Source: Salinilacustrithrix sp003476595
GTDB lineage: Bacteria; Actinomycetota; Acidimicrobiia; Acidimicrobiales; Salinilacustritrichaceae
Direction of reading: 5' to 3'
Length of the DNA stretch: 64,000 nt
NCBI GenBank assembly: GCA_963972525.1
Contig: CAXAUZ010000005.1
Coordinates: 124,001 to 188,000, forward strand
In this document: piece after piece, positions 16,612 through 25,397 of the stretch
Layout of the letters: each line of letters starts with the position of its first letter
How positions within the stretch are numbered: position 1 is the first letter of the stretch
Made by a program: the position numbers and the translations under genes
The notes under the pieces: model-generated
Database searches by the model: none
The model's input: only the letters and a program-made list of their open reading frames with translations
What the model was told of the DNA's origin: nothing

Positions 16612-17706
16612 ATGCCCGGTCGCCACCTTCGACGAGGCCGCGGGTCCGTCCTGCGGGCGATCCTCGTCGTGGCCGCCGCGCTGGTCGTCGGCGCCGGCCT
16701 CGGCGCCGGTGGATCCCTGCTGCTCGAGGAGCGGGCCGGCGACGAGCGCACCGACGTGCGAGGCGGCGAGGCGCCGGGGACCGCCGCGCTGGTGCCCGAC
16801 CCCGGGCCGATCACGATCGCGCTGGTCGGCGACATCTCCCCGGGCTGGGCGCTGACCGACGGGCTCGGCCGCCCGCCCGAGGACCTCGTCGGACCGATCG
16901 CCGACGTCCTGCGAGCGGCCGACCTGGCGGTGGCCAACGTCGACGCGCCGATCGTCACCGACCCGGACGGGACCGACGTCGCGGCCGCGCCGCCCGAGGT
17001 GCTCGAGGCCCTCGTCGCATCCGGGGTCGACGTCGTGTCGGTGGCCAACGACCGCAGCCTGGACCTCGGCCCGGGGGGCGTCTACGAGCTGCTGGCCGCC
17101 GACGAGGGCCTCGGGGTCCTCGTGGGCGTGGGTGCCGACGAGACCGACGCCTACCAGCCCTTCGTGCGCGAGGTGGGCGGGCACACGGTCGCGGTCATCG
17201 CCGCCACGCAGCTGCTCGACCCCGATCGCATCGCCACCGACACCGCCGGCCCCGACCAGGCGGGTGTGGCGTCGGCCAAGCGCGTCGACCGCCTGGTGGC
17301 CGAGGTCGAAGCCGCCCGGTCCGAGGCCGACACGGTGGTGGTGTACGTGCACTGGGGGACAGCGGGGGAGAGCTGCCCCGGCCCGGGCCAGCAGGAGCTG
17401 GCCGCCGCGCTCGTCGCCGCCGGTGCCGACGTGGTCGCCGGCCCGGGGGCCGGCAGCCTGCAGGGCGCCGGCCGGGCCGGGAGCGCAGCCATCGCCTACG
17501 GGCTCGGCCGCTTCCTCGCCGACGATCCGACCGATCCGCGGTCCGGCATCCTGCTCGTGCAGGTCGACGGGCGCGACGTGCTCGACATCGAGTGGGTGCC
17601 GGCCGTGCGCGCCGCCGGGGTGCCGGAGGCGCTGGAGGGGTCCGAGGCGACCGCAGCCGTCGCCGGGTGGGACGGGCTCCGGGAGTGCACCGACCTCACC
17701 CCGTGA
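16612..17706 (+). CDS. CapA/PgsA-like metallophosphatase-fold protein with altered active site
   Basis: A 364-residue exported protein: Arg-rich start, one hydrophobic anchor (about 15-38), then a CapA-family domain. Family landmarks align as VGDISPGW (for GDxxxG), ANVDAPIV (for ANLExP), SVANDRSLDLG (for the usual ANNHxxDxG) and VYVHWGTAGE (HWG kept). Downstream, VVAGPGAG replaces the usual GxHPH histidines. Several metal ligands are therefore missing and activity may be lost or changed. CapA-type proteins act in polyglutamate capsule or cell-surface polymer handling; no capsule genes lie nearby. Confidence 0.75.
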   Translation: MPGRHLRRGRGSVLRAILVVAAALVVGAGLGAGGSLLLEERAGDERTDVRGGEAPGTAALVPDPGPITIALVGDISPGWALTDGLGRPPEDLVGPIADVLRAADLAVANVDAPIVTDPDGTDVAAAPPEVLEALVASGVDVVSVANDRSLDLGPGGVYELLAADEGLGVLVGVGADETDAYQPFVREVGGHTVAVIAATQLLDPDRIATDTAGPDQAGVASAKRVDRLVAEVEAARSEADTVVVYVHWGTAGESCPGPGQQELAAALVAAGADVVAGPGAGSLQGAGRAGSAAIAYGLGRFLADDPTDPRSGILLVQVDGRDVLDIEWVPAVRAAGVPEALEGSEATAAVAGWDGLRECTDLTP

Positions 17707-17713
17707 GGGCGGG

Positions 17714-18484
17714 TCAGCGGGCGGTCCAGCCCCCGTCGACCGCGATGGTCTGTCCGGTGATGTAGGTCCCGGCATCGGATGCCAGCAGCAGCAGCGGGCC
17801 GTCCAGCTCCGCGAGCTCGCCAGGGCGGCCGAGCAGCGTGTTGCGGCGGATGTAGCGCAGGCCGGCGTCCTCGCCGACGAACATGGCCTCGGTGAGCTCG
17901 GTCTCGAAGTAGCCCGGGGCGATGGCGTTCACCCGGATCCGGTGCTTGGCCCACTGGGCCGCCAGCTCGCGGGTCAGGTTGACGAGGCCGCCCTTGGACG
18001 CGGCGTAGGCGGCCTGGGCGTTGGGTGCCGCGGCGACGAGGCCGTGCACGGACGCGATGTTGATGACCGAGCCGCCCTGCTCCTGGACGATCATCTGGCG
18101 GGCCGCGGCGGCGGCGAGCACGAAGCAGGCGTTCATGTTCACGTCCACCACGTGGCGGAACAGGGCCGGGTCCTCGTGCTCGGCCGGGGTGACGGCGTCG
18201 GTGGTGCCGGCGTTGTTCACCACGATGTCGATGCGGCCGTGGTCGGCCACCGCGCGCTCGACCAGGGCCTCCAGCTGGGCGTCGTCGGCGACGTCGCAGG
18301 CGGCGGCGTGGATGCGCTCGCTGGTGGCGGCCAGGTCCTCGAGCCGGTCGACCCGGCGGGCGGCGGCGAGGACGACCGCCCCCTGCTCGGCGAGCACCTG
18401 GGAGAAGCGATGGCCGATGCCGCTCGAGGCGCCGGTCACGATCGCCACCCGGCCGTCGAGGCGGAAGTCCGTGGTGAGAGCCAT
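17714..18484 (-). CDS. short-chain dehydrogenase/reductase
   Basis: A classical 256-residue SDR: cofactor motif TGASSGIG at residues about 17-24, NNAG near 90, catalytic Ser in NIASVHG and Y-x3-K in YAASK, and a C terminus ending ITGQTIAVDGGW. AARRVDRL after the second strand (Arg residues) suggests NADP(H) preference. It oxidises or reduces a carbonyl/alcohol substrate that cannot be named. It converges on the CapA-like gene with seven bases between them and is divergent from an acyl-CoA dehydrogenase, so a lipid-related role is possible. Confidence 0.88.
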   Translation of the reverse strand: MALTTDFRLDGRVAIVTGASSGIGHRFSQVLAEQGAVVLAAARRVDRLEDLAATSERIHAAACDVADDAQLEALVERAVADHGRIDIVVNNAGTTDAVTPAEHEDPALFRHVVDVNMNACFVLAAAAARQMIVQEQGGSVINIASVHGLVAAAPNAQAAYAASKGGLVNLTRELAAQWAKHRIRVNAIAPGYFETELTEAMFVGEDAGLRYIRRNTLLGRPGELAELDGPLLLLASDAGTYITGQTIAVDGGWTAR

Positions 18485-18624
18485 GCGGGGGTTTCTACCG
18501 AAGCAGCCCCCGGAAGGGCGGATCGGAACGACGGCGGGGCGTGCGCTGCGGCGCCGTGGGCCTACATTCGGTGATGAAGGCCTCCAGGGACGGGGCCGGA
18601 CACGTACGAGAGGACGCACCACCC

Positions 18625-19926
18625 ATGGGCACCCCCGAAGAACCAGCCGAGCTGTTCGACCTGCGGATGAGCGAGGAGGCCAAGCCGCTGCTGAAGCGGG
18701 TCACGCAGTTCCTCGAAGAGGTCGTGGCGCCGATGCAGGAGGTGTACTTCAGGCTCGGCGAGAACCGGGAGAACCGGTGGGACTACGCCCCGGGCCAGCT
18801 CGAGCTGCTCGACGGCGCCAAGGCCAAGGCCCGGGAGGCCGGGCTGTGGAACTTCTTCCTGCCCGACTCCGAGGTGGGTGGCCTGTCCAACCTCGACTAC
18901 GCCTACATCGCAACCGAGCTCGGCAAGTACCCGCTCGGCTCCGAGAGCCTCAACTGCTCGGCGCCCGACACCGGCAACATGGAGGTGCTCGAGCGGGTCG
19001 GCACGCCCGAGCAGAAGAAGCAGTGGCTCGAACCGCTGCTCAACGGTGAGATCCGCTCGGCGTTCGCCATGACCGAGCCCGACGTGGCCTCCTCCGACGC
19101 CAAGAACGTCCGGCTGCAGGCGATCAAGGACGGTGACGAGTACGTCCTCAACGGCGAGAAGTACTACATCTCCGGTGCCGGCGACCCCCGCTGCAAGATC
19201 ATGATCGTCATGTGCCAGACGGATCCGGACGCGCCGCCGCACCGCCAGCAGTCCCAGATCCTCGTCCCGATGGACACGCCGGGCGTGGAGATCCTCGGCC
19301 CGATGCACGTCTTCGGCCACGACGACGCCCCGCACGGCCACATGCACCTGCGCTTCACCGATGTGCGCGTGCCCACCTCGAACATGCTGCTCGGCGAGGG
19401 TCGCGGCTTCGAGATCAGCCAGGTCCGCCTCGGTCCGGGCCGCATCCACCACTGCATGCGGGCCATCGGCCAGGGCGAGAAGGCCCTGGAGCTGCTGATC
19501 CGCCGGGCCAAGTTCCGCGAGGCGTTCGGCAAGCCGATCCTGAGCCTCGGCAAGAACATGGAGACGGTGTCCCGGGCGCGGATCGAGCTCGACGCCTGCC
19601 GGCTCATGGTGCTGAAGGCGGCCAAGGCCATGGACGTGCTGGGCAACCAGGAGGCCCGGGTCTACGTCAGCGCGGTCAAGGCCATGGTCCCGGAGAAGAT
19701 CTGCCAGATCATCGACGAGGCGATCCAGGTCCACGGCGCCACCGGCGTCTCCGAGTGGACCCCCCTCGCCGGCATGTACACGTCCCAGCGCACCCTGCGC
19801 CTGGCGGACGGCCCCGACGAGGTGCACCACTTCGTGGTCGCCCGCCACGAGACCGCCCAGTACACCGAGCCGGCCCCGGTCGGCCCGAGCAACGAGGCCG
19901 AGGGCATCTTCGCCGGACCGGCTTGA
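18625..19926 (+). CDS. acyl-CoA dehydrogenase (ACAD10/11-like)
   Basis: A 433-residue FAD-dependent acyl-CoA dehydrogenase covering the complete three-domain fold. FAFAMTEPDVASSDA-type FAD/substrate signature appears as AFAMTEPDVASSDA, the central beta domain follows, and the C-terminal helical domain holds RRAKFREAFGKPI and IQVHGATGVSEWTPLA. No separate base is obvious, but length and motifs fit the ACAD10/11-like subgroup common in actinobacterial lipid and sterol degradation. The ATG at 18625 is preceded by GAGAGGA; an in-frame GTG/ATG at 18571/18574 just behind a TACATT box is possible but would add a non-conserved stretch. The DUF952 gene overlaps its end. Confidence 0.88.
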   Translation: MGTPEEPAELFDLRMSEEAKPLLKRVTQFLEEVVAPMQEVYFRLGENRENRWDYAPGQLELLDGAKAKAREAGLWNFFLPDSEVGGLSNLDYAYIATELGKYPLGSESLNCSAPDTGNMEVLERVGTPEQKKQWLEPLLNGEIRSAFAMTEPDVASSDAKNVRLQAIKDGDEYVLNGEKYYISGAGDPRCKIMIVMCQTDPDAPPHRQQSQILVPMDTPGVEILGPMHVFGHDDAPHGHMHLRFTDVRVPTSNMLLGEGRGFEISQVRLGPGRIHHCMRAIGQGEKALELLIRRAKFREAFGKPILSLGKNMETVSRARIELDACRLMVLKAAKAMDVLGNQEARVYVSAVKAMVPEKICQIIDEAIQVHGATGVSEWTPLAGMYTSQRTLRLADGPDEVHHFVVARHETAQYTEPAPVGPSNEAEGIFAGPA

Positions 19927-20288
19927 GCGACGTCCCTGGCCCGCTCCTGCACCTCGCCGTGGCGGGGGAGTGGGAGCGGGCGCGGGCTCGCGGCACCTAC
20001 GAGCGCTCGACGATCGACACCTCCCTCGAGGAGGAGGGCTTCATCCACTGCTCGTTCCCCGAGCAGGTGCAGGCCACGGCCGACCGCTACTACCGGGGCC
20101 GGGACGACATCGTGCTGCTGCGGGTCGACCCGGACCTCTTGGGCGTCGACGTCGTGGTGGAGGAGGCCCGCAGCGGCGAGCGGTTCCCCCACGTCTACGG
20201 CCCGATCCCGGTCGAGGCCGTGACGTCGGCCGAGCCCGTGCCGATGGGTCCCGACGGGCGGCTGGACCTGGGCTGGCTCAGCGGCTGA
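19923..20288 (+). CDS. DUF952 family protein
   Basis: A small 121-residue protein with the DUF952 hallmark EEGFIHCSFPEQV and the downstream YYRGRDDIVLLRVDP and ERFPHVYGPIP. DUF952 proteins are thought to resemble ADP-ribosyltransferase-type folds, but their function is unknown. The start is a TTG overlapping the stop of the acyl-CoA dehydrogenase (TTGA), the only initiator that keeps the N-terminal LLHLAVAGEW strand. Its last 11 bases overlap the end of the convergent receiver-domain gene. Confidence 0.75.
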   Translation: MSDVPGPLLHLAVAGEWERARARGTYERSTIDTSLEEEGFIHCSFPEQVQATADRYYRGRDDIVLLRVDPDLLGVDVVVEEARSGERFPHVYGPIPVEAVTSAEPVPMGPDGRLDLGWLSG

Positions 20289-20670
20289 GCGCGACGACCA
20301 GCTCCGGGAGGCGGGCGAAGTCGTTCTTGCCGACGCAGGCCCGGACCCCGAGGGCCTGGGCTCGCGCCTCGATCTCGGGGGTGACGAACGCGCTGAACAG
20401 CACGATGTTCTGGCGGGGCTCCTGGCCGAGCATCTCGGCAGCCACGTCGAGGCCCTCCTTGCCCGGCATCCGGTTGTCGAGGATGACCACGTCGGGCACC
20501 TCGGGTGGGTCGAGGGTGCCGAACACGGCCAGGGCGTCGTCGCCGTCCACGGCCTCGCCGACCACCTCGACGCCGACGTCGGACGACTCCAGGATCGCCC
20601 GCACGAGCAGGCGGATGTCCACCTCGTCGTCCACGATCAGCACCGTCGGCTTCGTGTCCACCGGCATCAC
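20278..20670 (-). CDS. stand-alone response regulator receiver domain
   Basis: A 130-residue CheY-like protein with all receiver residues: acidic pair in VLIVDDEVD, phospho-acceptor D65 in VVILDNRMPG, Ser in LFSAF and Lys in CVGKND. There is no output domain, so signalling goes through protein contacts or a phosphorelay. No histidine kinase is adjacent. Its 3' end overlaps the convergent DUF952 gene by 11 bases. Confidence 0.9.
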   Translation of the reverse strand: MMPVDTKPTVLIVDDEVDIRLLVRAILESSDVGVEVVGEAVDGDDALAVFGTLDPPEVPDVVILDNRMPGKEGLDVAAEMLGQEPRQNIVLFSAFVTPEIEARAQALGVRACVGKNDFARLPELVVALSR

Positions 20671-20769
20671 AGCTCCTGTCCCCAGCGACCACCTCTGCGG
20701 CCGGCACCGCCACGGTAGGTCACGGCTGTGGGCATGGCCGTGTCAGGATCGGGGCATGGGCAGGAACCG

Positions 20770-21189
20770 ATGACTGCTGCGCAGAACCGCACTGCCTCGT
20801 GGGCGATCCCGGTCGTCGTGGTGGCGCTCGCCGCCGTGGTGGCCGTGGTGCTCGTCGTCAGCGGCGGGTCCTCCGAGGAGCCACCCGCCCCCGGCTCCCC
20901 CGAGGAGCTGGCCCTCGGTGAGGAGGTGTTCGAGCAGAGCTGCGCCACCTGCCACGGCGAGGGGTTGCGCGGCGGGCTGGCCGGGCCGCCGCTGCTGCAC
21001 GAGATCTACGCGCCAGACCACCACCCGGACTCCGCGATCCGCGCTGCCGTCGCCCAAGGCGTCCAGCCCCACCACTGGGACTTCGCCGCCATGCCGCCGA
21101 TCCCGAACCTGTCCGAGGCAGACGTCGATGCGGTCATCGCCTACATCCGCGACACCCAGCGGCAGGCGTGGGGCGGCGACACCCCCTGA
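20770..21189 (+). CDS. membrane-anchored cytochrome c
   Basis: A 139-residue monohaem cytochrome. A short N terminus is followed by one membrane helix (AIPVVVVALAAVVAVVLVV), a Pro/Ser-rich linker, then a class I cytochrome c domain with CATCH haem attachment and a likely axial Met in FAAMPPIPNLSEADVDAVIAYI. It would carry electrons on the outer face of the membrane, for example between quinol oxidase components and oxidases. The ATG at 20770 is chosen over an upstream one at 20728 because it directly precedes the membrane segment. Confidence 0.85.
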   Translation: MTAAQNRTASWAIPVVVVALAAVVAVVLVVSGGSSEEPPAPGSPEELALGEEVFEQSCATCHGEGLRGGLAGPPLLHEIYAPDHHPDSAIRAAVAQGVQPHHWDFAAMPPIPNLSEADVDAVIAYIRDTQRQAWGGDTP

Positions 21190-21199
21190 CGGCCCCGCT

Positions 21200-21215
21200 C
21201 CCTCGAACTGGCAGT
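21200..21215 (+). repeat. 16-bp repeat CCCTCGAACTGGCAGT, copy 1
   Basis: Identical in inverted orientation to 57362-57377. It lies between convergent gene ends, and its core GAACTGGCAG recurs in the hairpins at 27870 and 55377. Confidence 0.5.
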
Positions 21216-21231
21216 GCTGACGTCGCGCCCG

Positions 21232-22695
21232 TCAGCCCAGCTGCTGGCGGAGCACCGCCTTCTGCACCTTGCCCATCGCGTTTCGGGGCAGCTCGTCGAC
21301 CACGACGAGGCGGCGGGGGCGCTTGAACCGGGCCAGGCCCTCGCACGCATCGAGCACGGCGACCTCGTCCAGCGGTCCGTCGGCGACGACCACGGCGATG
21401 ACGACCTCGCCGAGGTCCGGGTCGGGCACGCCGATCACGGCGGACTCGTCGACCCCCGGGGCCTGGTCGAGGACCAGCTCGATCTCCTTCGGGTAGACGT
21501 TGTAGCCCCCGGAGATGATGAGGTCGCTGGCTCGTCCCGCCAGGGTGAGGCGGCCGTCGTCGTCCAGGTGGCCGACGTCGCCGGTGACGAAGAAGCCATC
21601 GGCTCGCATCGCGGCCGCGGTCGCGTCCGGCCGGTTCCAGTAGCCGAGGAACAGGTTCGGCCCCCGGACCTCCACGGTCCCCGACGTCCCGGCCGGCACG
21701 GGTGCGCCGTCGTCGTCGGCGACGCGCAGCTCGATGCCGTCGAGGGCGTACCCGACCGTGCCGGCCACGCGGTCGCCGTCGTAGGGGTTCGAGGTCAGGA
21801 TCATCGTCTCGGTCATGCCGTAGCGCTCCACGATGCGGTGACCGGTGCGTGCCGTGAACGCGGTGTGCTCGTGCGCCGGCAGGGGTGCGGAGCCCGAGGT
21901 GAACAGGCGCATTCCGGCGCAGCGAGCGGCGTCCAGGTCGGGGTGGGCGAGGAGGCGGTGGTAGTGCGTCGGCACGCCCATGAGCACCGTGCTGCGGGCC
22001 AGGTCGGCGACCACGGCGTCCACGTCGAAGCGGGCATGGAGCCGGACGGCGGCGCCGACGGCCAGGGCGCAGTGCAGGGCGACGAACAGGCCGTGGACGT
22101 GGAAGACGGGGAGCACGTGGACCAGCACGTCGTCGGGCTCGAAGCGCCAGGCGCGCACCAGCGCCTGTGCGTTGGACACGAGGTTCCCGCACGAGAGCAT
22201 CGCCCCCTTGGGGCGGCCGGTCGTGCCCGAGGTGTACAGCATCGCCGCCCAGTCGTCGCCCGACCGGGGGATCGGGGTCGTCCCGGGAGACGCGAACCCG
22301 GGGAGCGTGCCGTCGCCGCCGGCGCCGAGGGTCTCGGCGCGCACGCCCTCCGGCGCCGGGGCACCGGGCCGCCCGACGAACAGCGACGGGCGGGCGTCGT
22401 CGACGAGCCCGGCCACCTCGGCGACCGTGTAGGCGGTGTTGATCGGCACGTGCACCGCGCCCGATCGCAGGCAGGCGAGGTAGAGGGCGACCGCATCGGC
22501 AGACTTGTCCACCTGCACGGCCACCCGGTCACCGGCGGCCACCCCACACGCGCGCAGGGCGCCAGCCAGCTCGTCGCTTCGCCGGTCCAGGTCGGCGTAG
22601 GTCCAGACGTCGCCGTCGTCGAGGAGCAGGCAGGGACGGCCGCCGTCCTGACCGGTGACGAGCATGGCGTAGGGGTCGGCAACCACGCCCCGCAT
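21232..22695 (-). CDS. matB: malonyl-CoA synthetase-like AMP-forming ligase
   Basis: A 487-residue acyl-CoA synthetase of the ANL superfamily. The AMP-binding loop is YTSGTTGRPKGAML, the adenine motif ERYGMTE, the hinge region ASDLIISGGYNVYP and the C-terminal lysine lies in PRNAMGKVQK. MatB-like traits include VLMGVPTHYHRLL and, after the adenine motif, TSNPYDGDRVAGTVGY, which closely resemble malonate-CoA ligases that activate malonate or methylmalonate. A malonyl-CoA product would feed lipid synthesis. The gene is divergent from a second ligase 50 bases away. Confidence 0.75.
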   Translation of the reverse strand: MRGVVADPYAMLVTGQDGGRPCLLLDDGDVWTYADLDRRSDELAGALRACGVAAGDRVAVQVDKSADAVALYLACLRSGAVHVPINTAYTVAEVAGLVDDARPSLFVGRPGAPAPEGVRAETLGAGGDGTLPGFASPGTTPIPRSGDDWAAMLYTSGTTGRPKGAMLSCGNLVSNAQALVRAWRFEPDDVLVHVLPVFHVHGLFVALHCALAVGAAVRLHARFDVDAVVADLARSTVLMGVPTHYHRLLAHPDLDAARCAGMRLFTSGSAPLPAHEHTAFTARTGHRIVERYGMTETMILTSNPYDGDRVAGTVGYALDGIELRVADDDGAPVPAGTSGTVEVRGPNLFLGYWNRPDATAAAMRADGFFVTGDVGHLDDDGRLTLAGRASDLIISGGYNVYPKEIELVLDQAPGVDESAVIGVPDPDLGEVVIAVVVADGPLDEVAVLDACEGLARFKRPRRLVVVDELPRNAMGKVQKAVLRQQLG

Positions 22696-22732
22696 CCTCG
22701 CACCCGCCGTGGGTCGCCCCGACCCGGACCCG

Positions 22733-22738
22733 TAGGCT
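22733..22738 (+). promoter_or_regulatory. -10 box of a leaderless promoter
   Basis: TAGGCT lies seven bases before the ATG at 22746. Confidence 0.5.
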
Positions 22739-22745
22739 CGGCGCC

Positions 22746-24296
22746 ATGGCCATCGTCCACAAGAGCAAGTTCGCCGACGTCGACATCCCGTCGGTGCCCA
22801 TCACCGAGTTCGTCCTGCGACGAGCCGACGAGCTCGCCGACCGCCAGGCGATCGAGGAGGTCGGCAGCGGTCGTGGCTACACCTTCGGCGCGCTGAAGCA
22901 AGCCATCCACGCGCTCGCGGGCGGGCTCCAGGCCAAGGGCATCGGCCCGGGCAAGACGGTGGCGATCATGGCGCCGAACCTGCCCGAGTACGCCATCGTC
23001 TTCCACGGCGTCGCCGTCGCCGGCGGCACCAACACCACCATCAACCCGACCTACACCGCCGACGAGGTCCGCCACCAGCTGCAGGACTCCGAAGCGGAGC
23101 TGCTCGTCACGATCGGGATGTTCGTCGAGACCGCACAAGCCGCCGTCGAGGGGACCTCGGTCACCGAGATCGTGACCATGGACGGCGCCGAGGGCACGAC
23201 CCCGCTCACCTCGCTGTTCGGCGATCCGATCGAGCAGGTCGAGATCGACCCGATGGAGCACGTCGTCGTGCTGCCCTACTCCTCGGGCACCACGGGTCTG
23301 CCCAAGGGCGTCATGCTCACCCACCACAACCTGGTGGCCAACATCGCCCAGTGCGAGCCCGTCATCACCTACGGGGACGACGAGGTGGCCATCGCCGCGC
23401 TGCCGTTCTTCCACATCTACGGCATGCAGGTGCTGATGAACGGGCTGCTGGCGAACGGCGTGCGCGTCATCACCATGCCCCGCTTCGACCTCCAGCAGGC
23501 GCTCGAGGCGATCCAGGAGCAGAAGGTCACCCGCTTCTTCGCCGTCCCGCCGATGGTGCTCGCCTTCGCCAAGCACCCGCTGGTGGCCGAGTACGACCTG
23601 TCCTCGCTGCGCCAGGTGTTCTCCGGGGCCGCCCCGCTCGGCGCCGAGCTCGCCGAGGAGGCCGCGGCCCGCATCGGCACCGAGGTCGTCCAGGGCTACG
23701 GCATGAGCGAGCTGTCCCCCGTGTCCCACGCCACGCCCGCCGGTGAGTACAAGCCGGGCACGTCGGGCGTCACCGTCCCCAACACCGAGTGCCGCATCGT
23801 CGACGCCGACGGCGAGGACCAGGACGTCGGCGGCCGGGGTGAGCTGTGGGTCCGGGGCCCCCAGGTCATGAAGGGCTACCTGAACAACGACGAGGCCACC
23901 CGCAGCACCATCGACGAGGACGGCTGGCTCCACACCGGCGACGTCGCCGAGCTCGACGAGGACGGGCACTTCTCGATCGTCGACCGGGTCAAGGAGCTCA
24001 TCAAGTTCAAGGGCTTCCAGGTCCCGCCGGCGGAGCTCGAGGCGCTCCTCGTCAGCCACCCGGCCATCGCCGACGCCGCGGTCATCGGCATCCCCGACGA
24101 GGAGGCCGGCGAGCTGCCCAAGGCGTTCGTGGTCGTGGCCCCGGGCCAGGAGCTCACCGAGGACGACGTCAAGGCCTTCGTGGCCGGCAAGGTCGCCAAC
24201 TACAAGCAGCTCCGCCTGGTCGAGTTCATCGAGGAGATCCCGAAGTCGGCCTCGGGCAAGATCCTGCGCCGCTTCCTCCGCGACGGCCAGGAGTAG
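22746..24296 (+). CDS. 4-coumarate/medium-chain acyl-CoA ligase family protein
   Basis: A 516-residue ANL-superfamily ligase: PYSSGTTGLPKGVMLTH (P loop), QGYGMSELSPVSH (adenine motif), HTGDVAELDEDGHFSIVDRVKELIKFKGFQVPP (hinge) and PKSASGKILRR (catalytic Lys). The overall pattern matches the 4CL/firefly-luciferase-like clade, which activates aromatic or fatty acids to CoA esters via acyl-AMP. The substrate is uncertain. It begins a leaderless-looking transcript and is divergent from the MatB-like gene, so the pair may supply CoA esters to the many acyl-CoA enzymes nearby. Confidence 0.88.
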   Translation: MAIVHKSKFADVDIPSVPITEFVLRRADELADRQAIEEVGSGRGYTFGALKQAIHALAGGLQAKGIGPGKTVAIMAPNLPEYAIVFHGVAVAGGTNTTINPTYTADEVRHQLQDSEAELLVTIGMFVETAQAAVEGTSVTEIVTMDGAEGTTPLTSLFGDPIEQVEIDPMEHVVVLPYSSGTTGLPKGVMLTHHNLVANIAQCEPVITYGDDEVAIAALPFFHIYGMQVLMNGLLANGVRVITMPRFDLQQALEAIQEQKVTRFFAVPPMVLAFAKHPLVAEYDLSSLRQVFSGAAPLGAELAEEAAARIGTEVVQGYGMSELSPVSHATPAGEYKPGTSGVTVPNTECRIVDADGEDQDVGGRGELWVRGPQVMKGYLNNDEATRSTIDEDGWLHTGDVAELDEDGHFSIVDRVKELIKFKGFQVPPAELEALLVSHPAIADAAVIGIPDEEAGELPKAFVVVAPGQELTEDDVKAFVAGKVANYKQLRLVEFIEEIPKSASGKILRRFLRDGQE

Positions 24297-24302
24297 CGAC
24301 GC

Positions 24303-25397
24303 TCAGTCGGGCGCGTCGCCACCGTTCACGCGACGGGTGGCGGCGCGCACCGGCTGGACCGCGGCCGAGGCCAGACCCCGCCCGACCCGGCCCACGGCCC
24401 GCGCCGGCTTGAGCACCCGGCGCAGCTTCGGCCCGCCGATGAACCCGCGGCGCACGAAGTAGAGCCAGAGGCCGATCGCGATGAGCACCATCGACCCGAG
24501 CGCCATGGGGTAGCCCCAGGACTCGTCCAGCTCGGGCATGCGCTGGAAGTTCATGCCGTAGATGCCGGCCACCAGCGTCATCGGCAGGAAGATGGCCGAG
24601 AACACCGTGAGCACCTTCATGACCTCGTTCAGCCGCTCGGCCGTGGCGCTGCGGTAGGTGTCGACGAGCGTGGCCACCATCTGGTGGGCGCTGTCGAGGG
24701 ACTCGATCATGTGCGCGTGGTGGTCGAGCGCGTCGGCGAGGTCCCGTCCGGCCGGTCCGGTGCGGTCGCTGTGGGACCGGGTCAGCAGCTCGAGCATGCG
24801 GCGCTGGGGCGACAGGCTCCTGCGGAGCAGTGCGATGTCGCGCCGCAGGGCATGGATGTCGGGGAGCACGGCGGGATCGCCCTCGACCGCACCCTCCTCG
24901 AGGTCGAGCACCTGGGCGTCGACGTCGTCGAGGAGCGGCAGGTACCGCTCGCCGACGAGCTCGAACAGGCGGCAGGCCAGGTGGAACGGGCCGTCGAGGG
25001 TGAAGTCGTCCCGGTGGATCCGCTCGGTGAGCACGTCGATGCTGCGGACGGCGCCGGCGTGGACCGTGATGATCCAGTCCTTCCCGACCACCACGTCGAC
25101 CTCGGTGGTGCGCAGGACGTCGGCGTCCGGCGCGAGGGCGTGGACCACGAACACCTTGTAGCGGTCGAGGTCGTCGAACTTCGGGATCTGCTGCTCGAGC
25201 AGGTCCTCCCGCGTGATGCGGTGCAGCTCGAAGCGCTCGGCGATCTCGTGGGTGCGGGCCTCGGACGGCGACTGCAGGTCGAGCCAGAACCAGCCGCCCT
25301 CGATCTCGTCGATGCGGTGGTCGGGCAGCTCCGACCGTCGGCCGTCCGCGTCGACGTGGAACAGCCGGCTCCGGGCGTCGGCGGCGATGCCGGTCAC
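24303..25397 (-). CDS. corA: CorA family Mg2+/divalent cation channel
   Basis: A 364-residue channel subunit. The long N-terminal cytoplasmic domain has the expected alpha/beta then helical layout. Two C-terminal membrane helices follow (VFSAIFLPMTLVAGIYGMNF, then a second around GSMVLIAIGLWLYFV), separated by the GMN signature YGMNF that forms the selectivity filter of the pentamer. The basic C-terminal tail after the last helix is longer than usual. The GTG start at 25397 overlaps the stop of the upstream nitronate-monooxygenase-like gene (GTGA). Confidence 0.92.
   Translation of the reverse strand: MTGIAADARSRLFHVDADGRRSELPDHRIDEIEGGWFWLDLQSPSEARTHEIAERFELHRITREDLLEQQIPKFDDLDRYKVFVVHALAPDADVLRTTEVDVVVGKDWIITVHAGAVRSIDVLTERIHRDDFTLDGPFHLACRLFELVGERYLPLLDDVDAQVLDLEEGAVEGDPAVLPDIHALRRDIALLRRSLSPQRRMLELLTRSHSDRTGPAGRDLADALDHHAHMIESLDSAHQMVATLVDTYRSATAERLNEVMKVLTVFSAIFLPMTLVAGIYGMNFQRMPELDESWGYPMALGSMVLIAIGLWLYFVRRGFIGGPKLRRVLKPARAVGRVGRGLASAAVQPVRAATRRVNGGDAPD

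Noticed and set aside
18571..18624. Acyl-CoA dehydrogenase starting at GTG 18571 or ATG 18574 behind TACATT
   Set aside because: Possible as a leaderless start, but the added residues are not family-like and a good ribosome site precedes ATG 18625; kept as an alternative.
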